From Scleroderma bovista (lineage: Eukaryota; Basidiomycota; Agaricomycetes; Boletales; Sclerodermataceae): DNA of 40,462 nucleotides. Positions within the stretch are counted from its first letter, which is position 1. Every line of letters starts with the position of its first letter. Positions 17,568 through 32,400 of this stretch are shown piece by piece. The notes under the pieces are model-generated. The model saw nothing but the letters and a program-made list of their open reading frames with translations. It did not search any database and was not told where the DNA came from. The stretch covers positions 1 through 40,462 of the forward strand of contig JAYMGJ010000654.1 of NCBI GenBank assembly GCA_037178675.1, written 5' to 3'. Both the position numbers and the translations under genes were made by a program.

Positions 17568-17951
17568 GTTCTCGTATCAGCTGATAACGCCGGCGCCGCA
17601 TCTCCATCACCGCGCCATATGGCCAACATGCCTAGTGACCTCTGACAATTTTCAATTGTGTACTTCACAATGAATGTATACAGTTTGTCTCTTTGCTGCC
17701 ATTCAGGAGCCGGAATGTATAATGTGATACATAAACGACTGAAAGGGTAGATAAAACAGAGTGGGTAGTATAATCAAGAACATTAGTACTAGGAAAGCGA
17801 CGAGAGGTGGACAAACGCTACTATGTAGGTGACTACGACGCGACGGTATACGACGGCGAAGCCAAGGTAATAGAGAGAGAAGCGAACATGTAGCACATAT
17901 CCGCAAAGGGATGCATGTCCAAGCTGTAACGAAGGATCACATCAGACCTGA
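17568..17951. other. Intergenic, probable EPL1 3' UTR
   Basis: No credible coding frame. Lies just past the EPL1 stop on the - strand. Confidence 0.5.
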
Positions 17952-20900
17952 TCAGTAACCTCCCTGTGAACTCGGTACAGGTTGCTGATGCTGAATAGAC
18001 GGCGACATCTTCATCGCTGGCGTTGGCGGAGGACGAGGCGGCGTTTGATGCGGCGGTAGGGCGAGTGTGGCATTGGGCAGAGGGGATGGACTATTATGTT
18101 GTAGGCGCGGAGACAGTGAAAGGGCGGGATATTGGCCTCCATGTACCAAATGCCCCGTTGTCGTCTGGACCGCCCCCATAATGCCCGGCCGACCGACTGC
18201 CCGGTTGCCGTTTGCTGATGGCGTACGAGTAGGAAGAATACCGGGAGAATTGTGAGGGCTAGACAACCCCGTAACACCACCCACGTCTTGCCCGTTCCCG
18301 AGCGTCGGCGTCTGCTGCATCGGCGACCCATTCCACTGTCTCCCAGGAGGAGGCTTCAGATTTACATTGATCCCTGCGCCCAACTGCATATTGAAATGCG
18401 TCCCGTTAGGTACCAGGTATGCTTGAATCTGCCGACCAGGCGTTCCCTGGATCGCTGAAGTCGGATCTTGACCTGGAGCAAGCCCCATCCTCGAGTTTTG
18501 CGTCGGTTGCGGTGAAAGGCCATTAGGCTGTCGAGGGGCTTGCATATAAGCACCATTGGGGATCGCATACCCGTTGATTGGGCTGTGATACCCGTTCAAG
18601 GGAAGGGAGATAGGTTGCTGGATATCGGCTTTCTGTCGTGGAGGGGACCCAGTTGCCGTCTGTACACCTGTTGTTGGCGGAGCGCTGACCTCGGGTGTTT
18701 GTTGCGTACTTCCGTTAGAGGTCGGTCCATTGACGACAGATGCACCATTCGGTATATACGACGCCTTCACGGCATCTCCGTCCGTAGACAAGGGGAGGGT
18801 AGGCGACGCGCTGGACGCGGGAGTGGGCGAGGAGTCTGCATTTGATTGCTGATGGGATGATTGATGAGGGGGTAGTATAGGAGCCAAATTTGATGTCGCA
18901 GGAGGGCGAATATTCCCACCAGATATCCGCATATGAGGAATGGTGGCGGGAGGTTGCATGCACTTCATGTGTGCCTGCATGGATATCGGCATGCCGTTCG
19001 GGACGGAGGGTAGCGGTACGCTGGAAGACATTTGTCGGGGGGCTGCAAGGGGCGAGATGCCATTTGTAAGTCCGCGCTGGGCATTCTGCGTGTCTTTGCG
19101 AACTGGCAGTGTAGCAGCGATTCGAAAGGGGGTAACAGCATGCGGACGGCCATCTTGCAAGACGTAGATCGTAGCGTCATTATTGATAAGTTGTTGGTCT
19201 TGTTCAGTGAGCAACGTCATCATATGACGCAGATACTTCGGGTCATAATCATCCACGAGCATACGGTCCTGTTCCTCCGCACCCTCTGGAGCCACTGCGG
19301 GATCATCATCCTGGTCAAAGCGCCAACGTTCTTGAAGACGACGTGCCATCTCCTCATCCTCTGCATTATCGAATATCTCCTCAAGAGAACGACCAAAACT
19401 GCGGCGTCGCCGCATCGACGTGATGTCATCATCATGAATACCAAGCCTCTGCAAAGCGTCTCGCCTGTCAAGCGAGATGCCGCCAAGACGTGTCAGCCTG
19501 CAGCGAAGATATCGAAGATGCTCAAGCTTCCTGTCCCTGTCTTCCACGCCGTCTGGCGATGGAGTACTCCGAGAGGACGTAGGAATGAGTTTCCAGTGGC
19601 GCCGAGGGTACGGTAGTGTAGGTCGTTGGTAAGGGTTCTGCATTGGACAGATTAACACCTGAAGAGGTGTTATTGCAAGTGAAACACACCTCCACGACAT
19701 CCTCGTAGCCGTGGTCCCTCTCCTTGCGGCGCGCGAGATCACGTTCCATGGCCGCGTTAATAAGACTGAGTCGCTCCTTGGGCCGGATAACGGCTTCCAT
19801 AGCTGCTATTGGAGACGCCACATCGTTATCCCGAGCACGAAGCTTGAGTCCCGGTAGACGACTGAAAGGATGTTGTCAGACAACTTGAATCAGCGAAAGG
19901 GGGATTCGACATACCCAACGGCCTCGACCTTGGGCTTCTTCACCACGCGTTCCTTGTCGTGTAACAATTCGTCTTCGTCTTTCGTGCTCAGCGATGGGAA
20001 CTTGCGTTTAAGTTCGGCGAACTCGAGCCTTTTCTCCCAGACCCGTATCACTTCGTGTCCATTATCCTTTTTCAGGTTTTCCCGCTCGAGTAAGGATTTG
20101 GCCAGGCCATGGGCCTGTGCAAGCTCCACTTGCAAACGGAATAGTTTGTCGGAGGAAGTGGCTTGAGATGCGCGAGTCTTCCGGACGGACTTGATCTCTC
20201 GGCGACGGAAGCATATGTAGGACTCGTTGGTGTCCGTCTCGTCGAACTATAAAAGTGATTATAAGAAGGGTCGTCGAGTGTCTGAGCTGGGAAACTGACA
20301 TTCAACGTTGGGATGATTCTATGACCACCCCGCTCAGTCCTGCGTTCGCGCCAATGTGGATAGATTGCCTTTGCCAAGCGCAGTAGTTGCGCTGGTGGGG
20401 GCATCCAAGGTGGTACTGCAAAAGCAGCAAACATGGATGCTGGTAACGGTGATGAAAAGACATCTTGGTAGTCTGAGAAGGGGGGAAAAGGCATGCAAGA
20501 CTCCACGCTCTATTAACAGGTGATCGGTCATCATTTACATGCGATGGGCAACAGAATACGTACGGTATGGAGAAACGGGGTCTTGTCATGGGTGACCTTC
20601 TCAAAGATCCCCATTACAAGTTCGAACTCATCTTCCGAGATGGTAACAGGCTGAGCACAGTCCGGTTCCTTGCCTTTCGCCTTGGCACTGCGTTGCGACA
20701 AACCGGAGCGAGTTGTCGTTCCGGATGTTGAAAGGGCACCTTGTGCACTGGTGCCTTCTCCACGAGCCTCCTCGTTGTTCCTATCGAGCCACTCCTTGTC
20801 CCGTTCGTCCATGAAGTAGGAGAAGCCATCGATGATGGCACTTGCACCAGATTCCTCGACTGTGTCTGAGAATCGTGCGTATGCGTCGGGCTGCCTCCAG

Positions 20901-21384
20901 TGAGCGGGACGGTAGATCTCCTCATAGTTGTCAACCACGCCCGTAGAATCTGGCGTCGGGATAAATGCAGCAGGGGCGGCGGCCTTGTCGGCGACGGCGC
21001 CGCGTGTGGTCCGGCCGACGGACTGGGGGCGGTGCGATGAGGCCGATAGCACAGCTTGGAGGTGGTGCTCCTGTGTGTGGGAAAAGCGCAGTGATGAGTC
21101 AGCCATCGATAATCGATTTCCCACGGCAGCAGCCAATCAGAGGGGGCCACGTCAGCCAAGTTCAACAAGGACACGGGGGACGGTCGACGAGCAGAAAGGA
21201 GACTCACATTGGCGTCCTCAGCGTCCACGCCAGCCGTACTGACAATCCTGGCCTTCTCCTCGTCCTCGTCGAGCACGAGGGGGTCGGCATCGATGTTCCC
21301 CTGGACGACTTTGAGACGGGTCTTGTTTGTGACTCGGTTGCGGTTGCGGAGGGTTGACGTCCCCAGGTTGTGGTTACGGGGCAT
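17952..21384 (-). CDS. EPL1: Enhancer of polycomb-like protein 1 (NuA4 complex), with apparent frameshift
   Basis: Scaffold of the NuA4/Piccolo histone H4/H2A acetyltransferase, acting in the nucleus. Exons (minus strand): 21384-21208, 21070-20564, 20509-20300, 20246-19915, 19861-17952; introns 137, 54, 53 and 53 nt, all GT-AG and in phase. Conserved EPL signatures: NKTRLKVVQGNIDAD, AGVDAEDAN|EHHLQAVL, IPTPDSTGVVDNYEE, FMDERDKEWLDRNNEEARG, ISEDEFELVMGIFEKVTHDK, PPFSDYQDVFSSPLPASMF, ERRTERGGHRIIPTLN, CFRRREIKSVRKTRASQATS. The fifth exon reads EVCFTCN...YSIARRRGRQ, then needs a 1-nt skip at the CCC run 19535-19537 to continue DRKLEHLRYLRCRLTRLGG. With that base removed the model is 1044 aa. The C-terminal 400 residues are Pro/Asn/Gln/Gly-rich. 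Confidence 0.9.
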
Positions 21385-22925
21385 GTAATGGAGTGCGTGA
21401 AAGAGCGAAAAGATTTTCTGGGCGAGCTGAAGGGGTAGGGAGGGCGGTCGTTGTCGTCGTTGGCGGTGGCAGCGGCGGCGCTGGCTTCGGGCCGGGAGAT
21501 AGTGGCGTGATTTCTTACAAAATATCCGTGCCAATCACATGTCACTTGCCTTGTTGGTCGCTTTATGTAAGGATCAACCCCACTGAAATACCTGTGAATC
21601 CCACGTATATGGGCCCTAGGGGAAGTCAATCCCGAATACTACGCAACCCAACCGTCCGACGCGACAATTACCATCGAAAACCGTGGTTTTCGCGTTCACA
21701 AAACAATTACAAAACATGGAAAATTTTGATTCCCAAAACCAGTCCAACCACTGCCGCTCACGAAACCCACGTTGAATTCCCCTAAGCCGTGCTTCCCTTT
21801 TTGCCCTACGAATTCTTGTGAGTACAATCCAGTACTGCACCTTGATGTCCTGGATCCCCAGTTAGAGTAACTGCCCAAGTTCTTTCCAGATGCCGACTAG
21901 TAAGCAATGAGAAATCCAGTACGAGTCTTTTGATTCTGAGTCCTACGATGCTGACCCTGGTCGCCTCTACGTAAACGTTCCCTGTAGCATCCGTCTGTAA
22001 GATCATAGGAACGGACCCAAACATGCGAGAATCGCGATCGCTTCTGCACACCATGCTACCTCCACAAGCATTTCACGTGCCACCATTACCGTATAGTATA
22101 CACAGATGCGCGCCTGTACAAACAATGGGAAGGGCGGATATAGGTATTGCATTCGAAAACCTTGATGGTCAGTCCCCATCGACGACGAGCTGGGTTACGG
22201 TGGTCGCAGAACAAGCCAACATGCCGAATTGCTGCGATTCTGGGTTTAACGAAGGCCGCCTAAGTCGAATAATCCCCATTCCATCATGATTACTACCAAC
22301 TCGGAGTATATTGTGAACGGAACGACGCAATGACTACCTACTTGCAAGGTATGATCCAGGCCTTTCTCTACGAGTGGTATGATACCGGGTGATTCATTCT
22401 TCCATGTTCTGGGGTATCTGATTATTGCAGGCCAAAGAATGGAAGAAATCAGATGGGACTAGGCCATCCAACTTGAACCTGTTCCGCAAGTTGGACGAAA
22501 AAGTGCAGGCTCTCGAACTCCAGGACATCTGGTTCTGGCATATCCACGTAGCTGGGCACGTCGGCGCCGTCGTTTCCGAACCAGAGTACGTAGTTCGCGC
22601 ATTCGTTCTGTAGCGAAAATACCGAACAATCCAAGTGAAGTATTTGAGCGCAAGATTCCAGGTTTGGGGAGTCGAGTTGAGATTTCCTGTTCAGGTGTAT
22701 GTAGCAGCAAACTCTGACAAGGTAATACTTATGTAGTGAAGCTGGGTAATACATGTATTTTATAGTATTCACACGGTCATCAATGACTAACGCGTCAAAT
22801 GTCCAGCATATAAGGGTACCACATTGGGAATGTGCAGATCAAATCTGTGATCACCGTATGTGGTGCTCCAAGGCGTTTTAGAGCAAGTTTAATTTCCAGC
22901 GCAACGCTGAATGGAACGTGGAATG
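21385..22925. other. Intergenic between EPL1 and DUF6593 gene
   Basis: The first few hundred bases are the EPL1 promoter side. Short open frames (for example 21806-22054 and 22449-22772 on the - strand) show no family signature and no consistent splice model; I see nothing I can call. Confidence 0.4.
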
Positions 22926-23700
22926 CTATTGCCTGTACTTCGCGATATATCGCATGATTGTTAAACTTGCTAAGATGTCTTCCCAATCACGTCAGATTAA
23001 ACTTAAGCACGCTAAAAAGACCCAACTCACCAACGCAAAGGCTTGAATAGGATTCATGTACGGTGAAAGTATTCCCTGAAACACCATATACAGCAATGTT
23101 TGGGGGTCGTAGGTCATAGTGCGCCACAATATAACCCTCTTCCGACAAACACTGGAATGAAGATGAAGCCATCAGAACATGCGACCTTGGGCGAATGGCG
23201 TAAACGCACTGTCCACTCGTGACCATCGACCGATCGGTATTGCCATCTGTATTCATGTCCATCTGAAGCTTTGAATTTTCTTGAAAGTGATCTGACCAAA
23301 AAAGCATGAGCATCTAATCAAGATGATGCAGGTGGGCCTTCGGGATAGCCATGTGAAAAACTCACCCTCCGAAGAGCGTTGTTTTTTTAAGATAATTATT
23401 CATGGGGATCGAGACAGTGGAGGACGGGGATTGGGTGAAATGAATGGTTCCTAGTCCTAGATGCGCTTCACCGAACTCGAGGATTACAGATGGCTGGCGC
23501 TCGTGGTGTCGCACATCCCTGTGACGCGTTGAGCGACGAGCCATCACGTAGAGAGCTAGTGTGCTTGCGTGCCCTGGGGAGGCATGGGGGTAAGATGCTA
23601 CGCGAAGAAACATGCGGTCGTAAATGTCGTCAAAGTCGGAACCCTTGATGTCGCCTGTTCTATCCTCGAACGTGTAGGGCATGTGCATATGCCTCGTCAT
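22926..23700 (-). CDS. DUF6593 domain protein
   Basis: Four exons (minus): 23700-23366, 23291-23210, 23151-23031, 22978-22926; introns 74, 58 and 52 nt, all GT-AG and in phase; 196 aa. The spliced protein shows the order seen in this basidiomycete family: MPYTFEDRTGDIKGSDFDD near the N-terminus, PSVILEFGEAHLGLGTIHF, LKKTTLFGGSLSRKFKASD, GHEYRWQYR, then EEGYIVAHYDLRPPNIAVYG, VSGNTFTVHESY and the terminal DILASLTIMRYIAKYRQ. DUF6593 proteins are abundant in Agaricomycetes with unknown function. Start at 23700 (MTRHMHMPYTF) or 23688 (MHMPYTF) cannot be decided. Confidence 0.78.
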
Positions 23701-25244
23701 GGTGTGGGGGGACCGTGATAAAGGGCAAGCGAAACGATGTGGAGTTTTAAGAATCATGGTGTGCGAAAGGGACCACTTTTATATGTGATGGGTACTAGTG
23801 CTTGGACATTTAGGGACTTGGAAAGGCCCACTCCTGTAGAAGGGCACAGAACGCCCCTTCAGATTTCGCCATGGTAAAAAGAAGCAGGCTAGGACGAGGA
23901 GCTCTCCAATTCAGGTCGCGGAGTTGGAAATGAACACTCGTCTTGTATGAAGATTACATGGAGGGACAGGTAAGAAGTCGATGGCGTCGAGGGTTCTTCT
24001 CTGTTCTTGACGTTCTACATATCGGAAAGAGCACGACCCGCACAGCGAGGAGGTCCACATGCTACCAGCAGGTCAACAAGTGATGTGAGGGTGAGGGAGT
24101 GGAAAGTCTGGGCAGACTAGAAATAAACACGGTCTATTGTTGACTCTGAACCATATTCTACTGGCAACTCACAGCCTACGACCAAAGACGGCACTGCTTC
24201 CTACTTCATGTCACGCCACCGTCAACATGAGACAGCCTGCCTCAGGAGTGTGGACGCCTTCAATGAGAGTGCACAACAGGATCGATCTGCTCTGATTGAG
24301 GAGCGTGACAAGATGGCAGCGGAGATACTTGTATTTGATGGGATAGAACGTGTCCTAAGTGTAGACTTGCAGATAAGTATATGACAGACCCTCCCTGAAA
24401 TGGATGTGCTCCCAGGGGTATGACTAGCCTCGGCGTTCACCACCGAATGAAGCTCCTGGGTGATCGATGGTAGAGGGTAAAGAGGTAAAGAAGGATCAAT
24501 GGGTCAGACAGTGGCTGACCTGCTGAAACAGCACCGAAAACATTCAGTTGAGGGGTGTTGAGAGGGGCGCATGCTTGCTTGTCTTGGACACTTGGCGAGT
24601 AGCTGTACGGGACATCGGACTATGGAATCGACCTGTCGAGTATGGTGGCGTCAAACACCAGCGATGCAAAAAGCGATAAACCGAGTCCATGTTAGTATGA
24701 ACTTTCCCCATGTCACTGGACCTAATGAGTGTGGAGCAACCTTTCATCAAGGAGGCCATGATCATGCGCCAACAAAGGGAAAAACTGATAGCGACTGTCT
24801 GAGTGGCGGGGGCGTAACATCACTAGTAGGTGATAAATCTGTTATGATGAAGCACCACGTGTGAATGCTTCCACCCAAGGTTGAACCATGAATCATCAAT
24901 GAAAACAGTCCACTCAGCGGTATACATATCTGGTCGATCGAGTTAAAGAAGAAAGCGGCCCAAGCTGAGAGTGATTTGAATGGGCTTACCACGTTGCACG
25001 TTCGTGATCAATGGCTAACTTCGTGAACCATACCCAGTTTGGAGATGCCAAACGTCCAACAGTCTACTCCTGGATTGGACCAACAAATGCCAAACCGTTG
25101 ATGGTGCCTATGTACCGTGGATGTCATGTAGAGGTAGAGGAGACAAGCGGTTGAGAACCATGAGTACGTATATTCGGTCGAAATATTTGTACAAACATGA
25201 TCTACAAACGTCTTGTCCTACACAGAAAACACTGGATCGACACA
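23701..25244. other. Intergenic between DUF6593 gene and RVB1
   Basis: Promoter side of the DUF6593 gene plus the RVB1 3' side. A + strand frame near 24225-24380 (SVDAFNESAQQDRSALIEER) looks protein-like for about 50 codons but has no start, no splice partner that I can identify, and no known family. Confidence 0.4.
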
Positions 25245-27027
<1,783 letters not shown>

Positions 27028-27749
27028 TTTGATTGCGTAGCCAGTCGATGGATGTTCTGCCTTATGACAAAATCCTAATTACGTTGCCAACGGTGTTGTT
27101 TGGTTCCAAAGCTTTTGATAAACAGATTACATAACCATTTTATTACCTTTTGAGTGACGAGTCCAGTGAGATTGAATGACTTGTCTCAAGATAAAGAACA
27201 AACTGAAGGAAAATCTAATCATCAAGGCTTTCCCTAATCTACCTCTGCATCTCCAAGTTATGTCGCTGGAGGGAGTGCACATGCTCAGCCGATTGGTCTT
27301 GCGGCTCCCCCGTTGAATGAGGGCGATCGCCACTGTCTTTAGGGTATGTGCTCTGTTGTTACTCAATTCAGCATGCAGAGATCTTTTCCTAAGCTGCCTG
27401 AACTACTTTCCCGTCGTGCCAAAAGTCGTCGGTATGTCCTGGATTCAACTTCTTGCATACTACCTTTCTCGTGACGCAGACGTGGGCGAACATTGTGAAA
27501 GCGCATCACAGCCTCACCGCCCTTTGGCACTTGGAGTTTCCGAGGATCAGAGATGCAATGATCGACATATTTGGAAACAATCATCGGCGACCAAGTACAT
27601 ACCGATTTCGCGGTGCTCGATAACCCTGTAATACAGCTTCATAGTATCCTACAATCCACTAATGTGCACGACCTTGAACGGGTAAACATATTGTACGCGA
27701 AAACCTATCAGCATGTCATGTAAACACTGCACGGGAATCCCCTATCATT
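27028..27749. other. Intergenic between RVB1 and membrane-protein gene
   Basis: RVB1 promoter side. On the + strand an acceptor-like cgtgacgcag near 27480 is followed by an open stretch (ANIVKAHHSLTALWHLEFPR, then IRDAMIDIFGN), protein-like but unassigned and without a supported start. Confidence 0.35.
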
Positions 27750-29495
27750 TTACACCTCCAGCGAGACTCGTCCATTGCTAGACCGCACCGACGTCGATCC
27801 ACGAAGGCGTCTCCTCTCGCCCCAAGATACCGATCCTACAATGCTAGAACCCACTTTACGTTGGTGGATTACGCGCCGCCCGTCTGCTCCACGACTGGCC
27901 TTGAGCACAGACGAGGCGTTCGATGTGACCACCTCAAATGTACCTTCAAAGGTACTGTGCATCTTGACGAGGGCTTCGCCGTTGGATGTGGTGACATTCG
28001 AGGTAAGGATTGAAGTGGGTGGCGCCTCGGTGTACTGGAGAAAAATTGGAGAGTTGGAACTGCGCGCGGAAACTTTGAATGTGCCACCGGCATTGGTCTG
28101 CGAGATCAACGACACTTCCGACTTGATGGGGCTAAATCCAAAGTCATTCATATAATCGAGAGCACTTTCCAGGAGAAAGGCACACCTGTTGGAGGTCTGC
28201 ATTTCCAGCTCCGTTCCTGACGAATCCCCGTTAAACAATGAGACCGTGGCTTTGATCTGTTCATTCGAGGTCACCAGTTTCAGTAACCTGGATGTATTGT
28301 AGTGACCGGCGATGTAGCCATTACTGGATTTGAACGTCCCATGCTCAAGCGTAATTGACTGTGTAGACATCACCACATCAGCATTTTGCGTACTGAGAGC
28401 ACGAAATGATGACTTACTTCGACCTTGATGTTCGAGTTCGACGTCGTTATTGAGATTTGATCAAAGAACATTGTCTCATACAAGTTCCCCAGAGTGTATG
28501 AAAACAGGCCCGTCTCCATCTCCAAGCGCTTAATATGCAATGGCGTTTCAGCAGGAGAAGCAGGGAAGGTGAACGTCACTTGAAATTGCACTTGGTCTCT
28601 GTGGTTCAATGTCCATCCCCACACTGGCGTCTGCGATGTAGTCATTAGCAGACTATTCTTGAAGGCAGGAAGCAGAAAGAGAAGCGGAACGGAACGGCGA
28701 TGAATGAATACTTACGTAGATCCCGATGCCGTGTTCATTGGAGCCGCGCTTCAGCCTGCACAGAGTCACTCTCGAGAGTGCTTGTTCTTCATGATACGCC
28801 GCCTGCACTTCCACATGAACAGTTCCCCTCTCGCCTGTACCTGACTGCAATACTCGAACATTCCCGTGCTGATACGCCCCCCTCGCGAACAGGTACAACG
28901 AATCAGCGTCGACAGGGAGCGTGAACGTTGTACGAGCGCCATGACGATAGCCATCACCCGAATGAGGTCGCATCGTCCATGTTGGATTGGACTCGTAACT
29001 TTCCCAGTTTGCGCTGCTGATCTGATTCACAACTCCGCCGTCCCCTGCACCGACTTCGCCCACTACTGCTCCGTGCTTGGACAAAATGATCAATGTATAA
29101 GTCTGAATCTAGGTGTTGGAACTTACCGAACGGAAAGCCATGCGCACTGAACTCTGAACGGTACCGAGGATCAAGATATAAAGCAGAAACGCTAGGGTGA
29201 ATGCCTTTAAGAAACGAGACAGGGGCGATTGACGATAAACAGGTGCTCCAGTAGAACTTATCAGCGGTAAATTGGAGGGACCTGGGTATGGATTGTATGG
29301 TGGTGGTGGTGGTGGTGGTGGTGGTGGTGACAGAGGCAAGACTGGAGAAGGTGTTGGGTGATTTGATGCTGGGGCGTCGATTGTTTCCCTAATATAAGGT
29401 CTAGAATCTGCGCTTTGGCTATCATATACGCCAGCACCTTGGCCTTCAATAGTCCCGTGCTCGATCTCTTGCTTTGTATCTGAGACGATGATCAT
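27750..29495 (-). CDS. Proline-rich single-pass membrane protein (DUF7330-like)
   Basis: Five exons (minus): 29495-29127, 29075-28716, 28657-28418, 28358-28186, 28131-27750; introns 51, 58, 59 and 54 nt, GT-AG, all in phase; 507 aa. An N-terminal tail of about 90 residues contains a run of ten prolines, then a hydrophobic helix FTLAFLLYILILGTV near residues 105-120, then a long region rich in Ser/Thr/Asn with repeated TSN motifs (ITTSNSNIKVE, LVTSNEQIKA, NVTTSNGEALV, VVTSNASSVL). The architecture resembles basidiomycete proteins with a beta-rich repeat domain of unknown function (DUF7330 type); the family name is tentative. Likely type II membrane topology, by inference. Confidence 0.72.
29301..29331 (+). 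repeat. (GGT)n microsatellite encoding the polyproline run
   Basis: About ten uninterrupted GGT units on +, read as CCA/CCACC on - within exon 1 of the membrane-protein gene. Length changes by whole units would keep the frame. Confidence 0.85.
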
Positions 29496-32400
29496 TATAG
29501 GGAGCCCACCGAGTTTCCAAGACAACTTGCACGGAATTCTTTGGGCGGACAATAAAGTCACCGAACTGTTGGACGGTTGGTCAAGGTAGCGCTATTGTTG
29601 GAAGGTCGCAGCAACCAAAAACAATTGCCACTAGGACACAAAGCCTCCCACCTGGCTCCTGGAGGCTGGGAGGTTGAAACTTTCAGTCTTGAAGCTCAAC
29701 GGCGAGATGGTCTTCAACAGCAGTCAAGGTGCCTATTGCAATTGCTGCGGCGGTTATTTTGGTAGCAGTGCGCAGTCGACCGAGTCATGGTCCATGTCAC
29801 CAACACTTGCCAACCGCGCATGCGTCCTACTGGACAGATGATGGTGCGGTCAAGGCCTACATATCATCGAGGCGAGTTGCGGACTTCGAAATGCAAGCTC
29901 AACACGGACCACTGTGACCCAGTACACAAGTAGTAGTGTGGTCCTCAGACCTCTGGTCAGTGGTTCATATATCTCAGATATGATGACCATTCATTCTCGT
30001 TTGAAGGTAAGTTGTTCTCCCACTCTCATACCACTGATTAGTATGAACAGTATGTCATGATTCCCTCACTGCTCTTGTTGACCTCGCAAACTGGACGCAA
30101 AATGGGGCATTGTATTTCGGGCACTACAAACTCAGAACTTCCGACGGCATCCAGGTCCTATAGGCATAGGCCACGTCATATACCTACCTCATGACTGCTA
30201 AGTGTCTTTAACGCCTATGGGTTATGTGTATCAAACATGGTTGACAAGGTTTACACTTGGACTTATAGATAGGTGGACCTTTGACGTGACCCCGCCGTTC
30301 AAATCAACAATGCATTCATTTCTGCGAAAAGGGTACGACCAAAGAGAGTAATGACACAACTGGCGAGAGTCGGACCAGGTAAGCACACGAATAAAGCTGG
30401 AACAGGCACCTGTCCAGAGACACAGCCCATCTTCCCCACGTGTTTAATATGAAGGACAAACGTCATCTCCGGACGATTCCGGTTTTACTTCTGGTGCTAT
30501 AGACGACGTCAGCTGGGTGGCTCAAGCATGGCGAGTGAACGATGAAATGAAATCGGGCTGCCAACACCTCGCACGGATCGGACAAGGGACCGCCTTTTGC
30601 AAATTCGTGAATATATGGTTGCAGCCATTCAGGGATTCACGTTGTGTCAAGCAGTCCTCGCCACCGCTTACCATGTGCTCTTGGGCCAGCGTTTTTTCAA
30701 CAACAAGTATCCTGATTAGTACGATGACACCTGAGCAGATGAATTTCATCCAGGCACCGCAGCACCCGATAGGTCTGCTAAGGGTTGCAGTTTACAGATC
30801 TTCCGATAGGCTTCCTTTTGTTTTATATTTTGCGGTACAACAGCTTAATGTCTTGGATAATATCATGCCATTGGAAACCTGTACAGTCACTTTCAATCAC
30901 TTTTTCGAAGTCTTGTGTATGTAATTTTCCTGTTGTTCTGAGATATGGTGTTTTGATTTTGCAACTGTCAAATTCGGATAGTACATATCATCTTAGCTGA
31001 GGTTGTCGCTTTTCCACTACACCTCTTACACCTTATCTATCTCTTGCCGACATTGCACTGATCAACAAGGTCAACAGGCGTCACCGCTTGCGACATAATC
31101 CTAAGCCGTGTCAAACTAGGATACACTATACATTTCAGTAAGGAATAATAGTGGCACATGTTCTCTTACCACATGTACGAGTTTTCCACCCATATTTTCC
31201 ATGACAGTATTCCATGAATTTACCTATGATGAAGATCAAGACGGAAACAAGGAAATAACCTACCAAAGTGATCATCCTCGATGAGACAATCATGACGAGG
31301 CAGACTTATTGTAGACAATGTGATAATCTATGAAGAAGTCACGAAACAATGGGGAAGCATTCTTGCCAACGATATTTACGGGATTGTCATGACTGTCGAT
31401 CTGACCTGATAGGAAAGTGGTTGTAAGTGTTCGATTTTACCGCCTGTGATCTTGTGGAGATGGAGCAGAGCGCGAATGAGGAGACCAGTTTCCTGCATTC
31501 TTGTCATTCGTGAAATCCATCCAAGACCTTCAGAATTTACTCATTCAAGGGCTAGCATAACAGCAACGGCTGCTTGGCTTCGACTCTTGGTAAAGGATTA
31601 AAAGATTGCTGGCCCTGGCAACAGGAAATATTTATCCGAGTCGAAGATCAAGCGCATGAAGACTGTAGAGAGGGGATCGACATCGAGTATTAGAAAACAA
31701 ATGATCCACAGGATGGAGGTGTTTGGTATCAATCAGTCGAGAGTCGGCAGGAGCATGCATCTTCATCTAATGTTAGACTTTTCCAGCATCCCATAAATTA
31801 TATACCATTTGCTTGTTCAGTTGTGAATGAGTGCGATTCCCTCTGTCTCTCTCGAGACGCGGGAGTAACCTACATAATTACATGCCCTAATATTGAGGTT
31901 ATTAGGTCGACTAGTAACATGTCATTTTTTATAAGTAAGCTTTCAATAGAAAGGAACTCACTTTCCCCGTTTTTCAGTGCGCCTAACTGCTTGGTCGATG
32001 AAACTGGATCCCTGAGGACAGGCAAACATAGTTGGCAGGTTAACCAGCAATTTCTTCTCTGTGGAAGTGTGATAATGGGAAGCCCGAGTTGAGGAATCCA
32101 CAACCATTTCATTCACCAAACGGTTCATGTTTTTGATGGAGTGTTAGCTGAATCCTCGTGAAGGAAGGCAACCTCTCAAATGAGACTGTAGGGCTGACGC
32201 AGGAGTGTTGCCCATTAGTGTCAGATTAATAAAACAATGGTTTCACCGTCTGATTGGCCCGACCGAGACCACAACGGCGTCCCATAGATAAGGCCTTGTG
32301 TCAGTGAAAGACGCACGACCAAGAGGCCGAGGGGCCGCACATAGGTTCGTGGCCACATGGCATTAGCATGAGTCTGCTCTTCAGAGGATAGTAATCAAAT

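Noticed and set aside
22987..23313. Kinase-like motif AHYDLRPPN
   Set aside because: It resembles HxDLxxxN by chance; the spliced context is the DUF6593 pattern ending in SGNTFTVHESY and TIMRYIAKYRQ.
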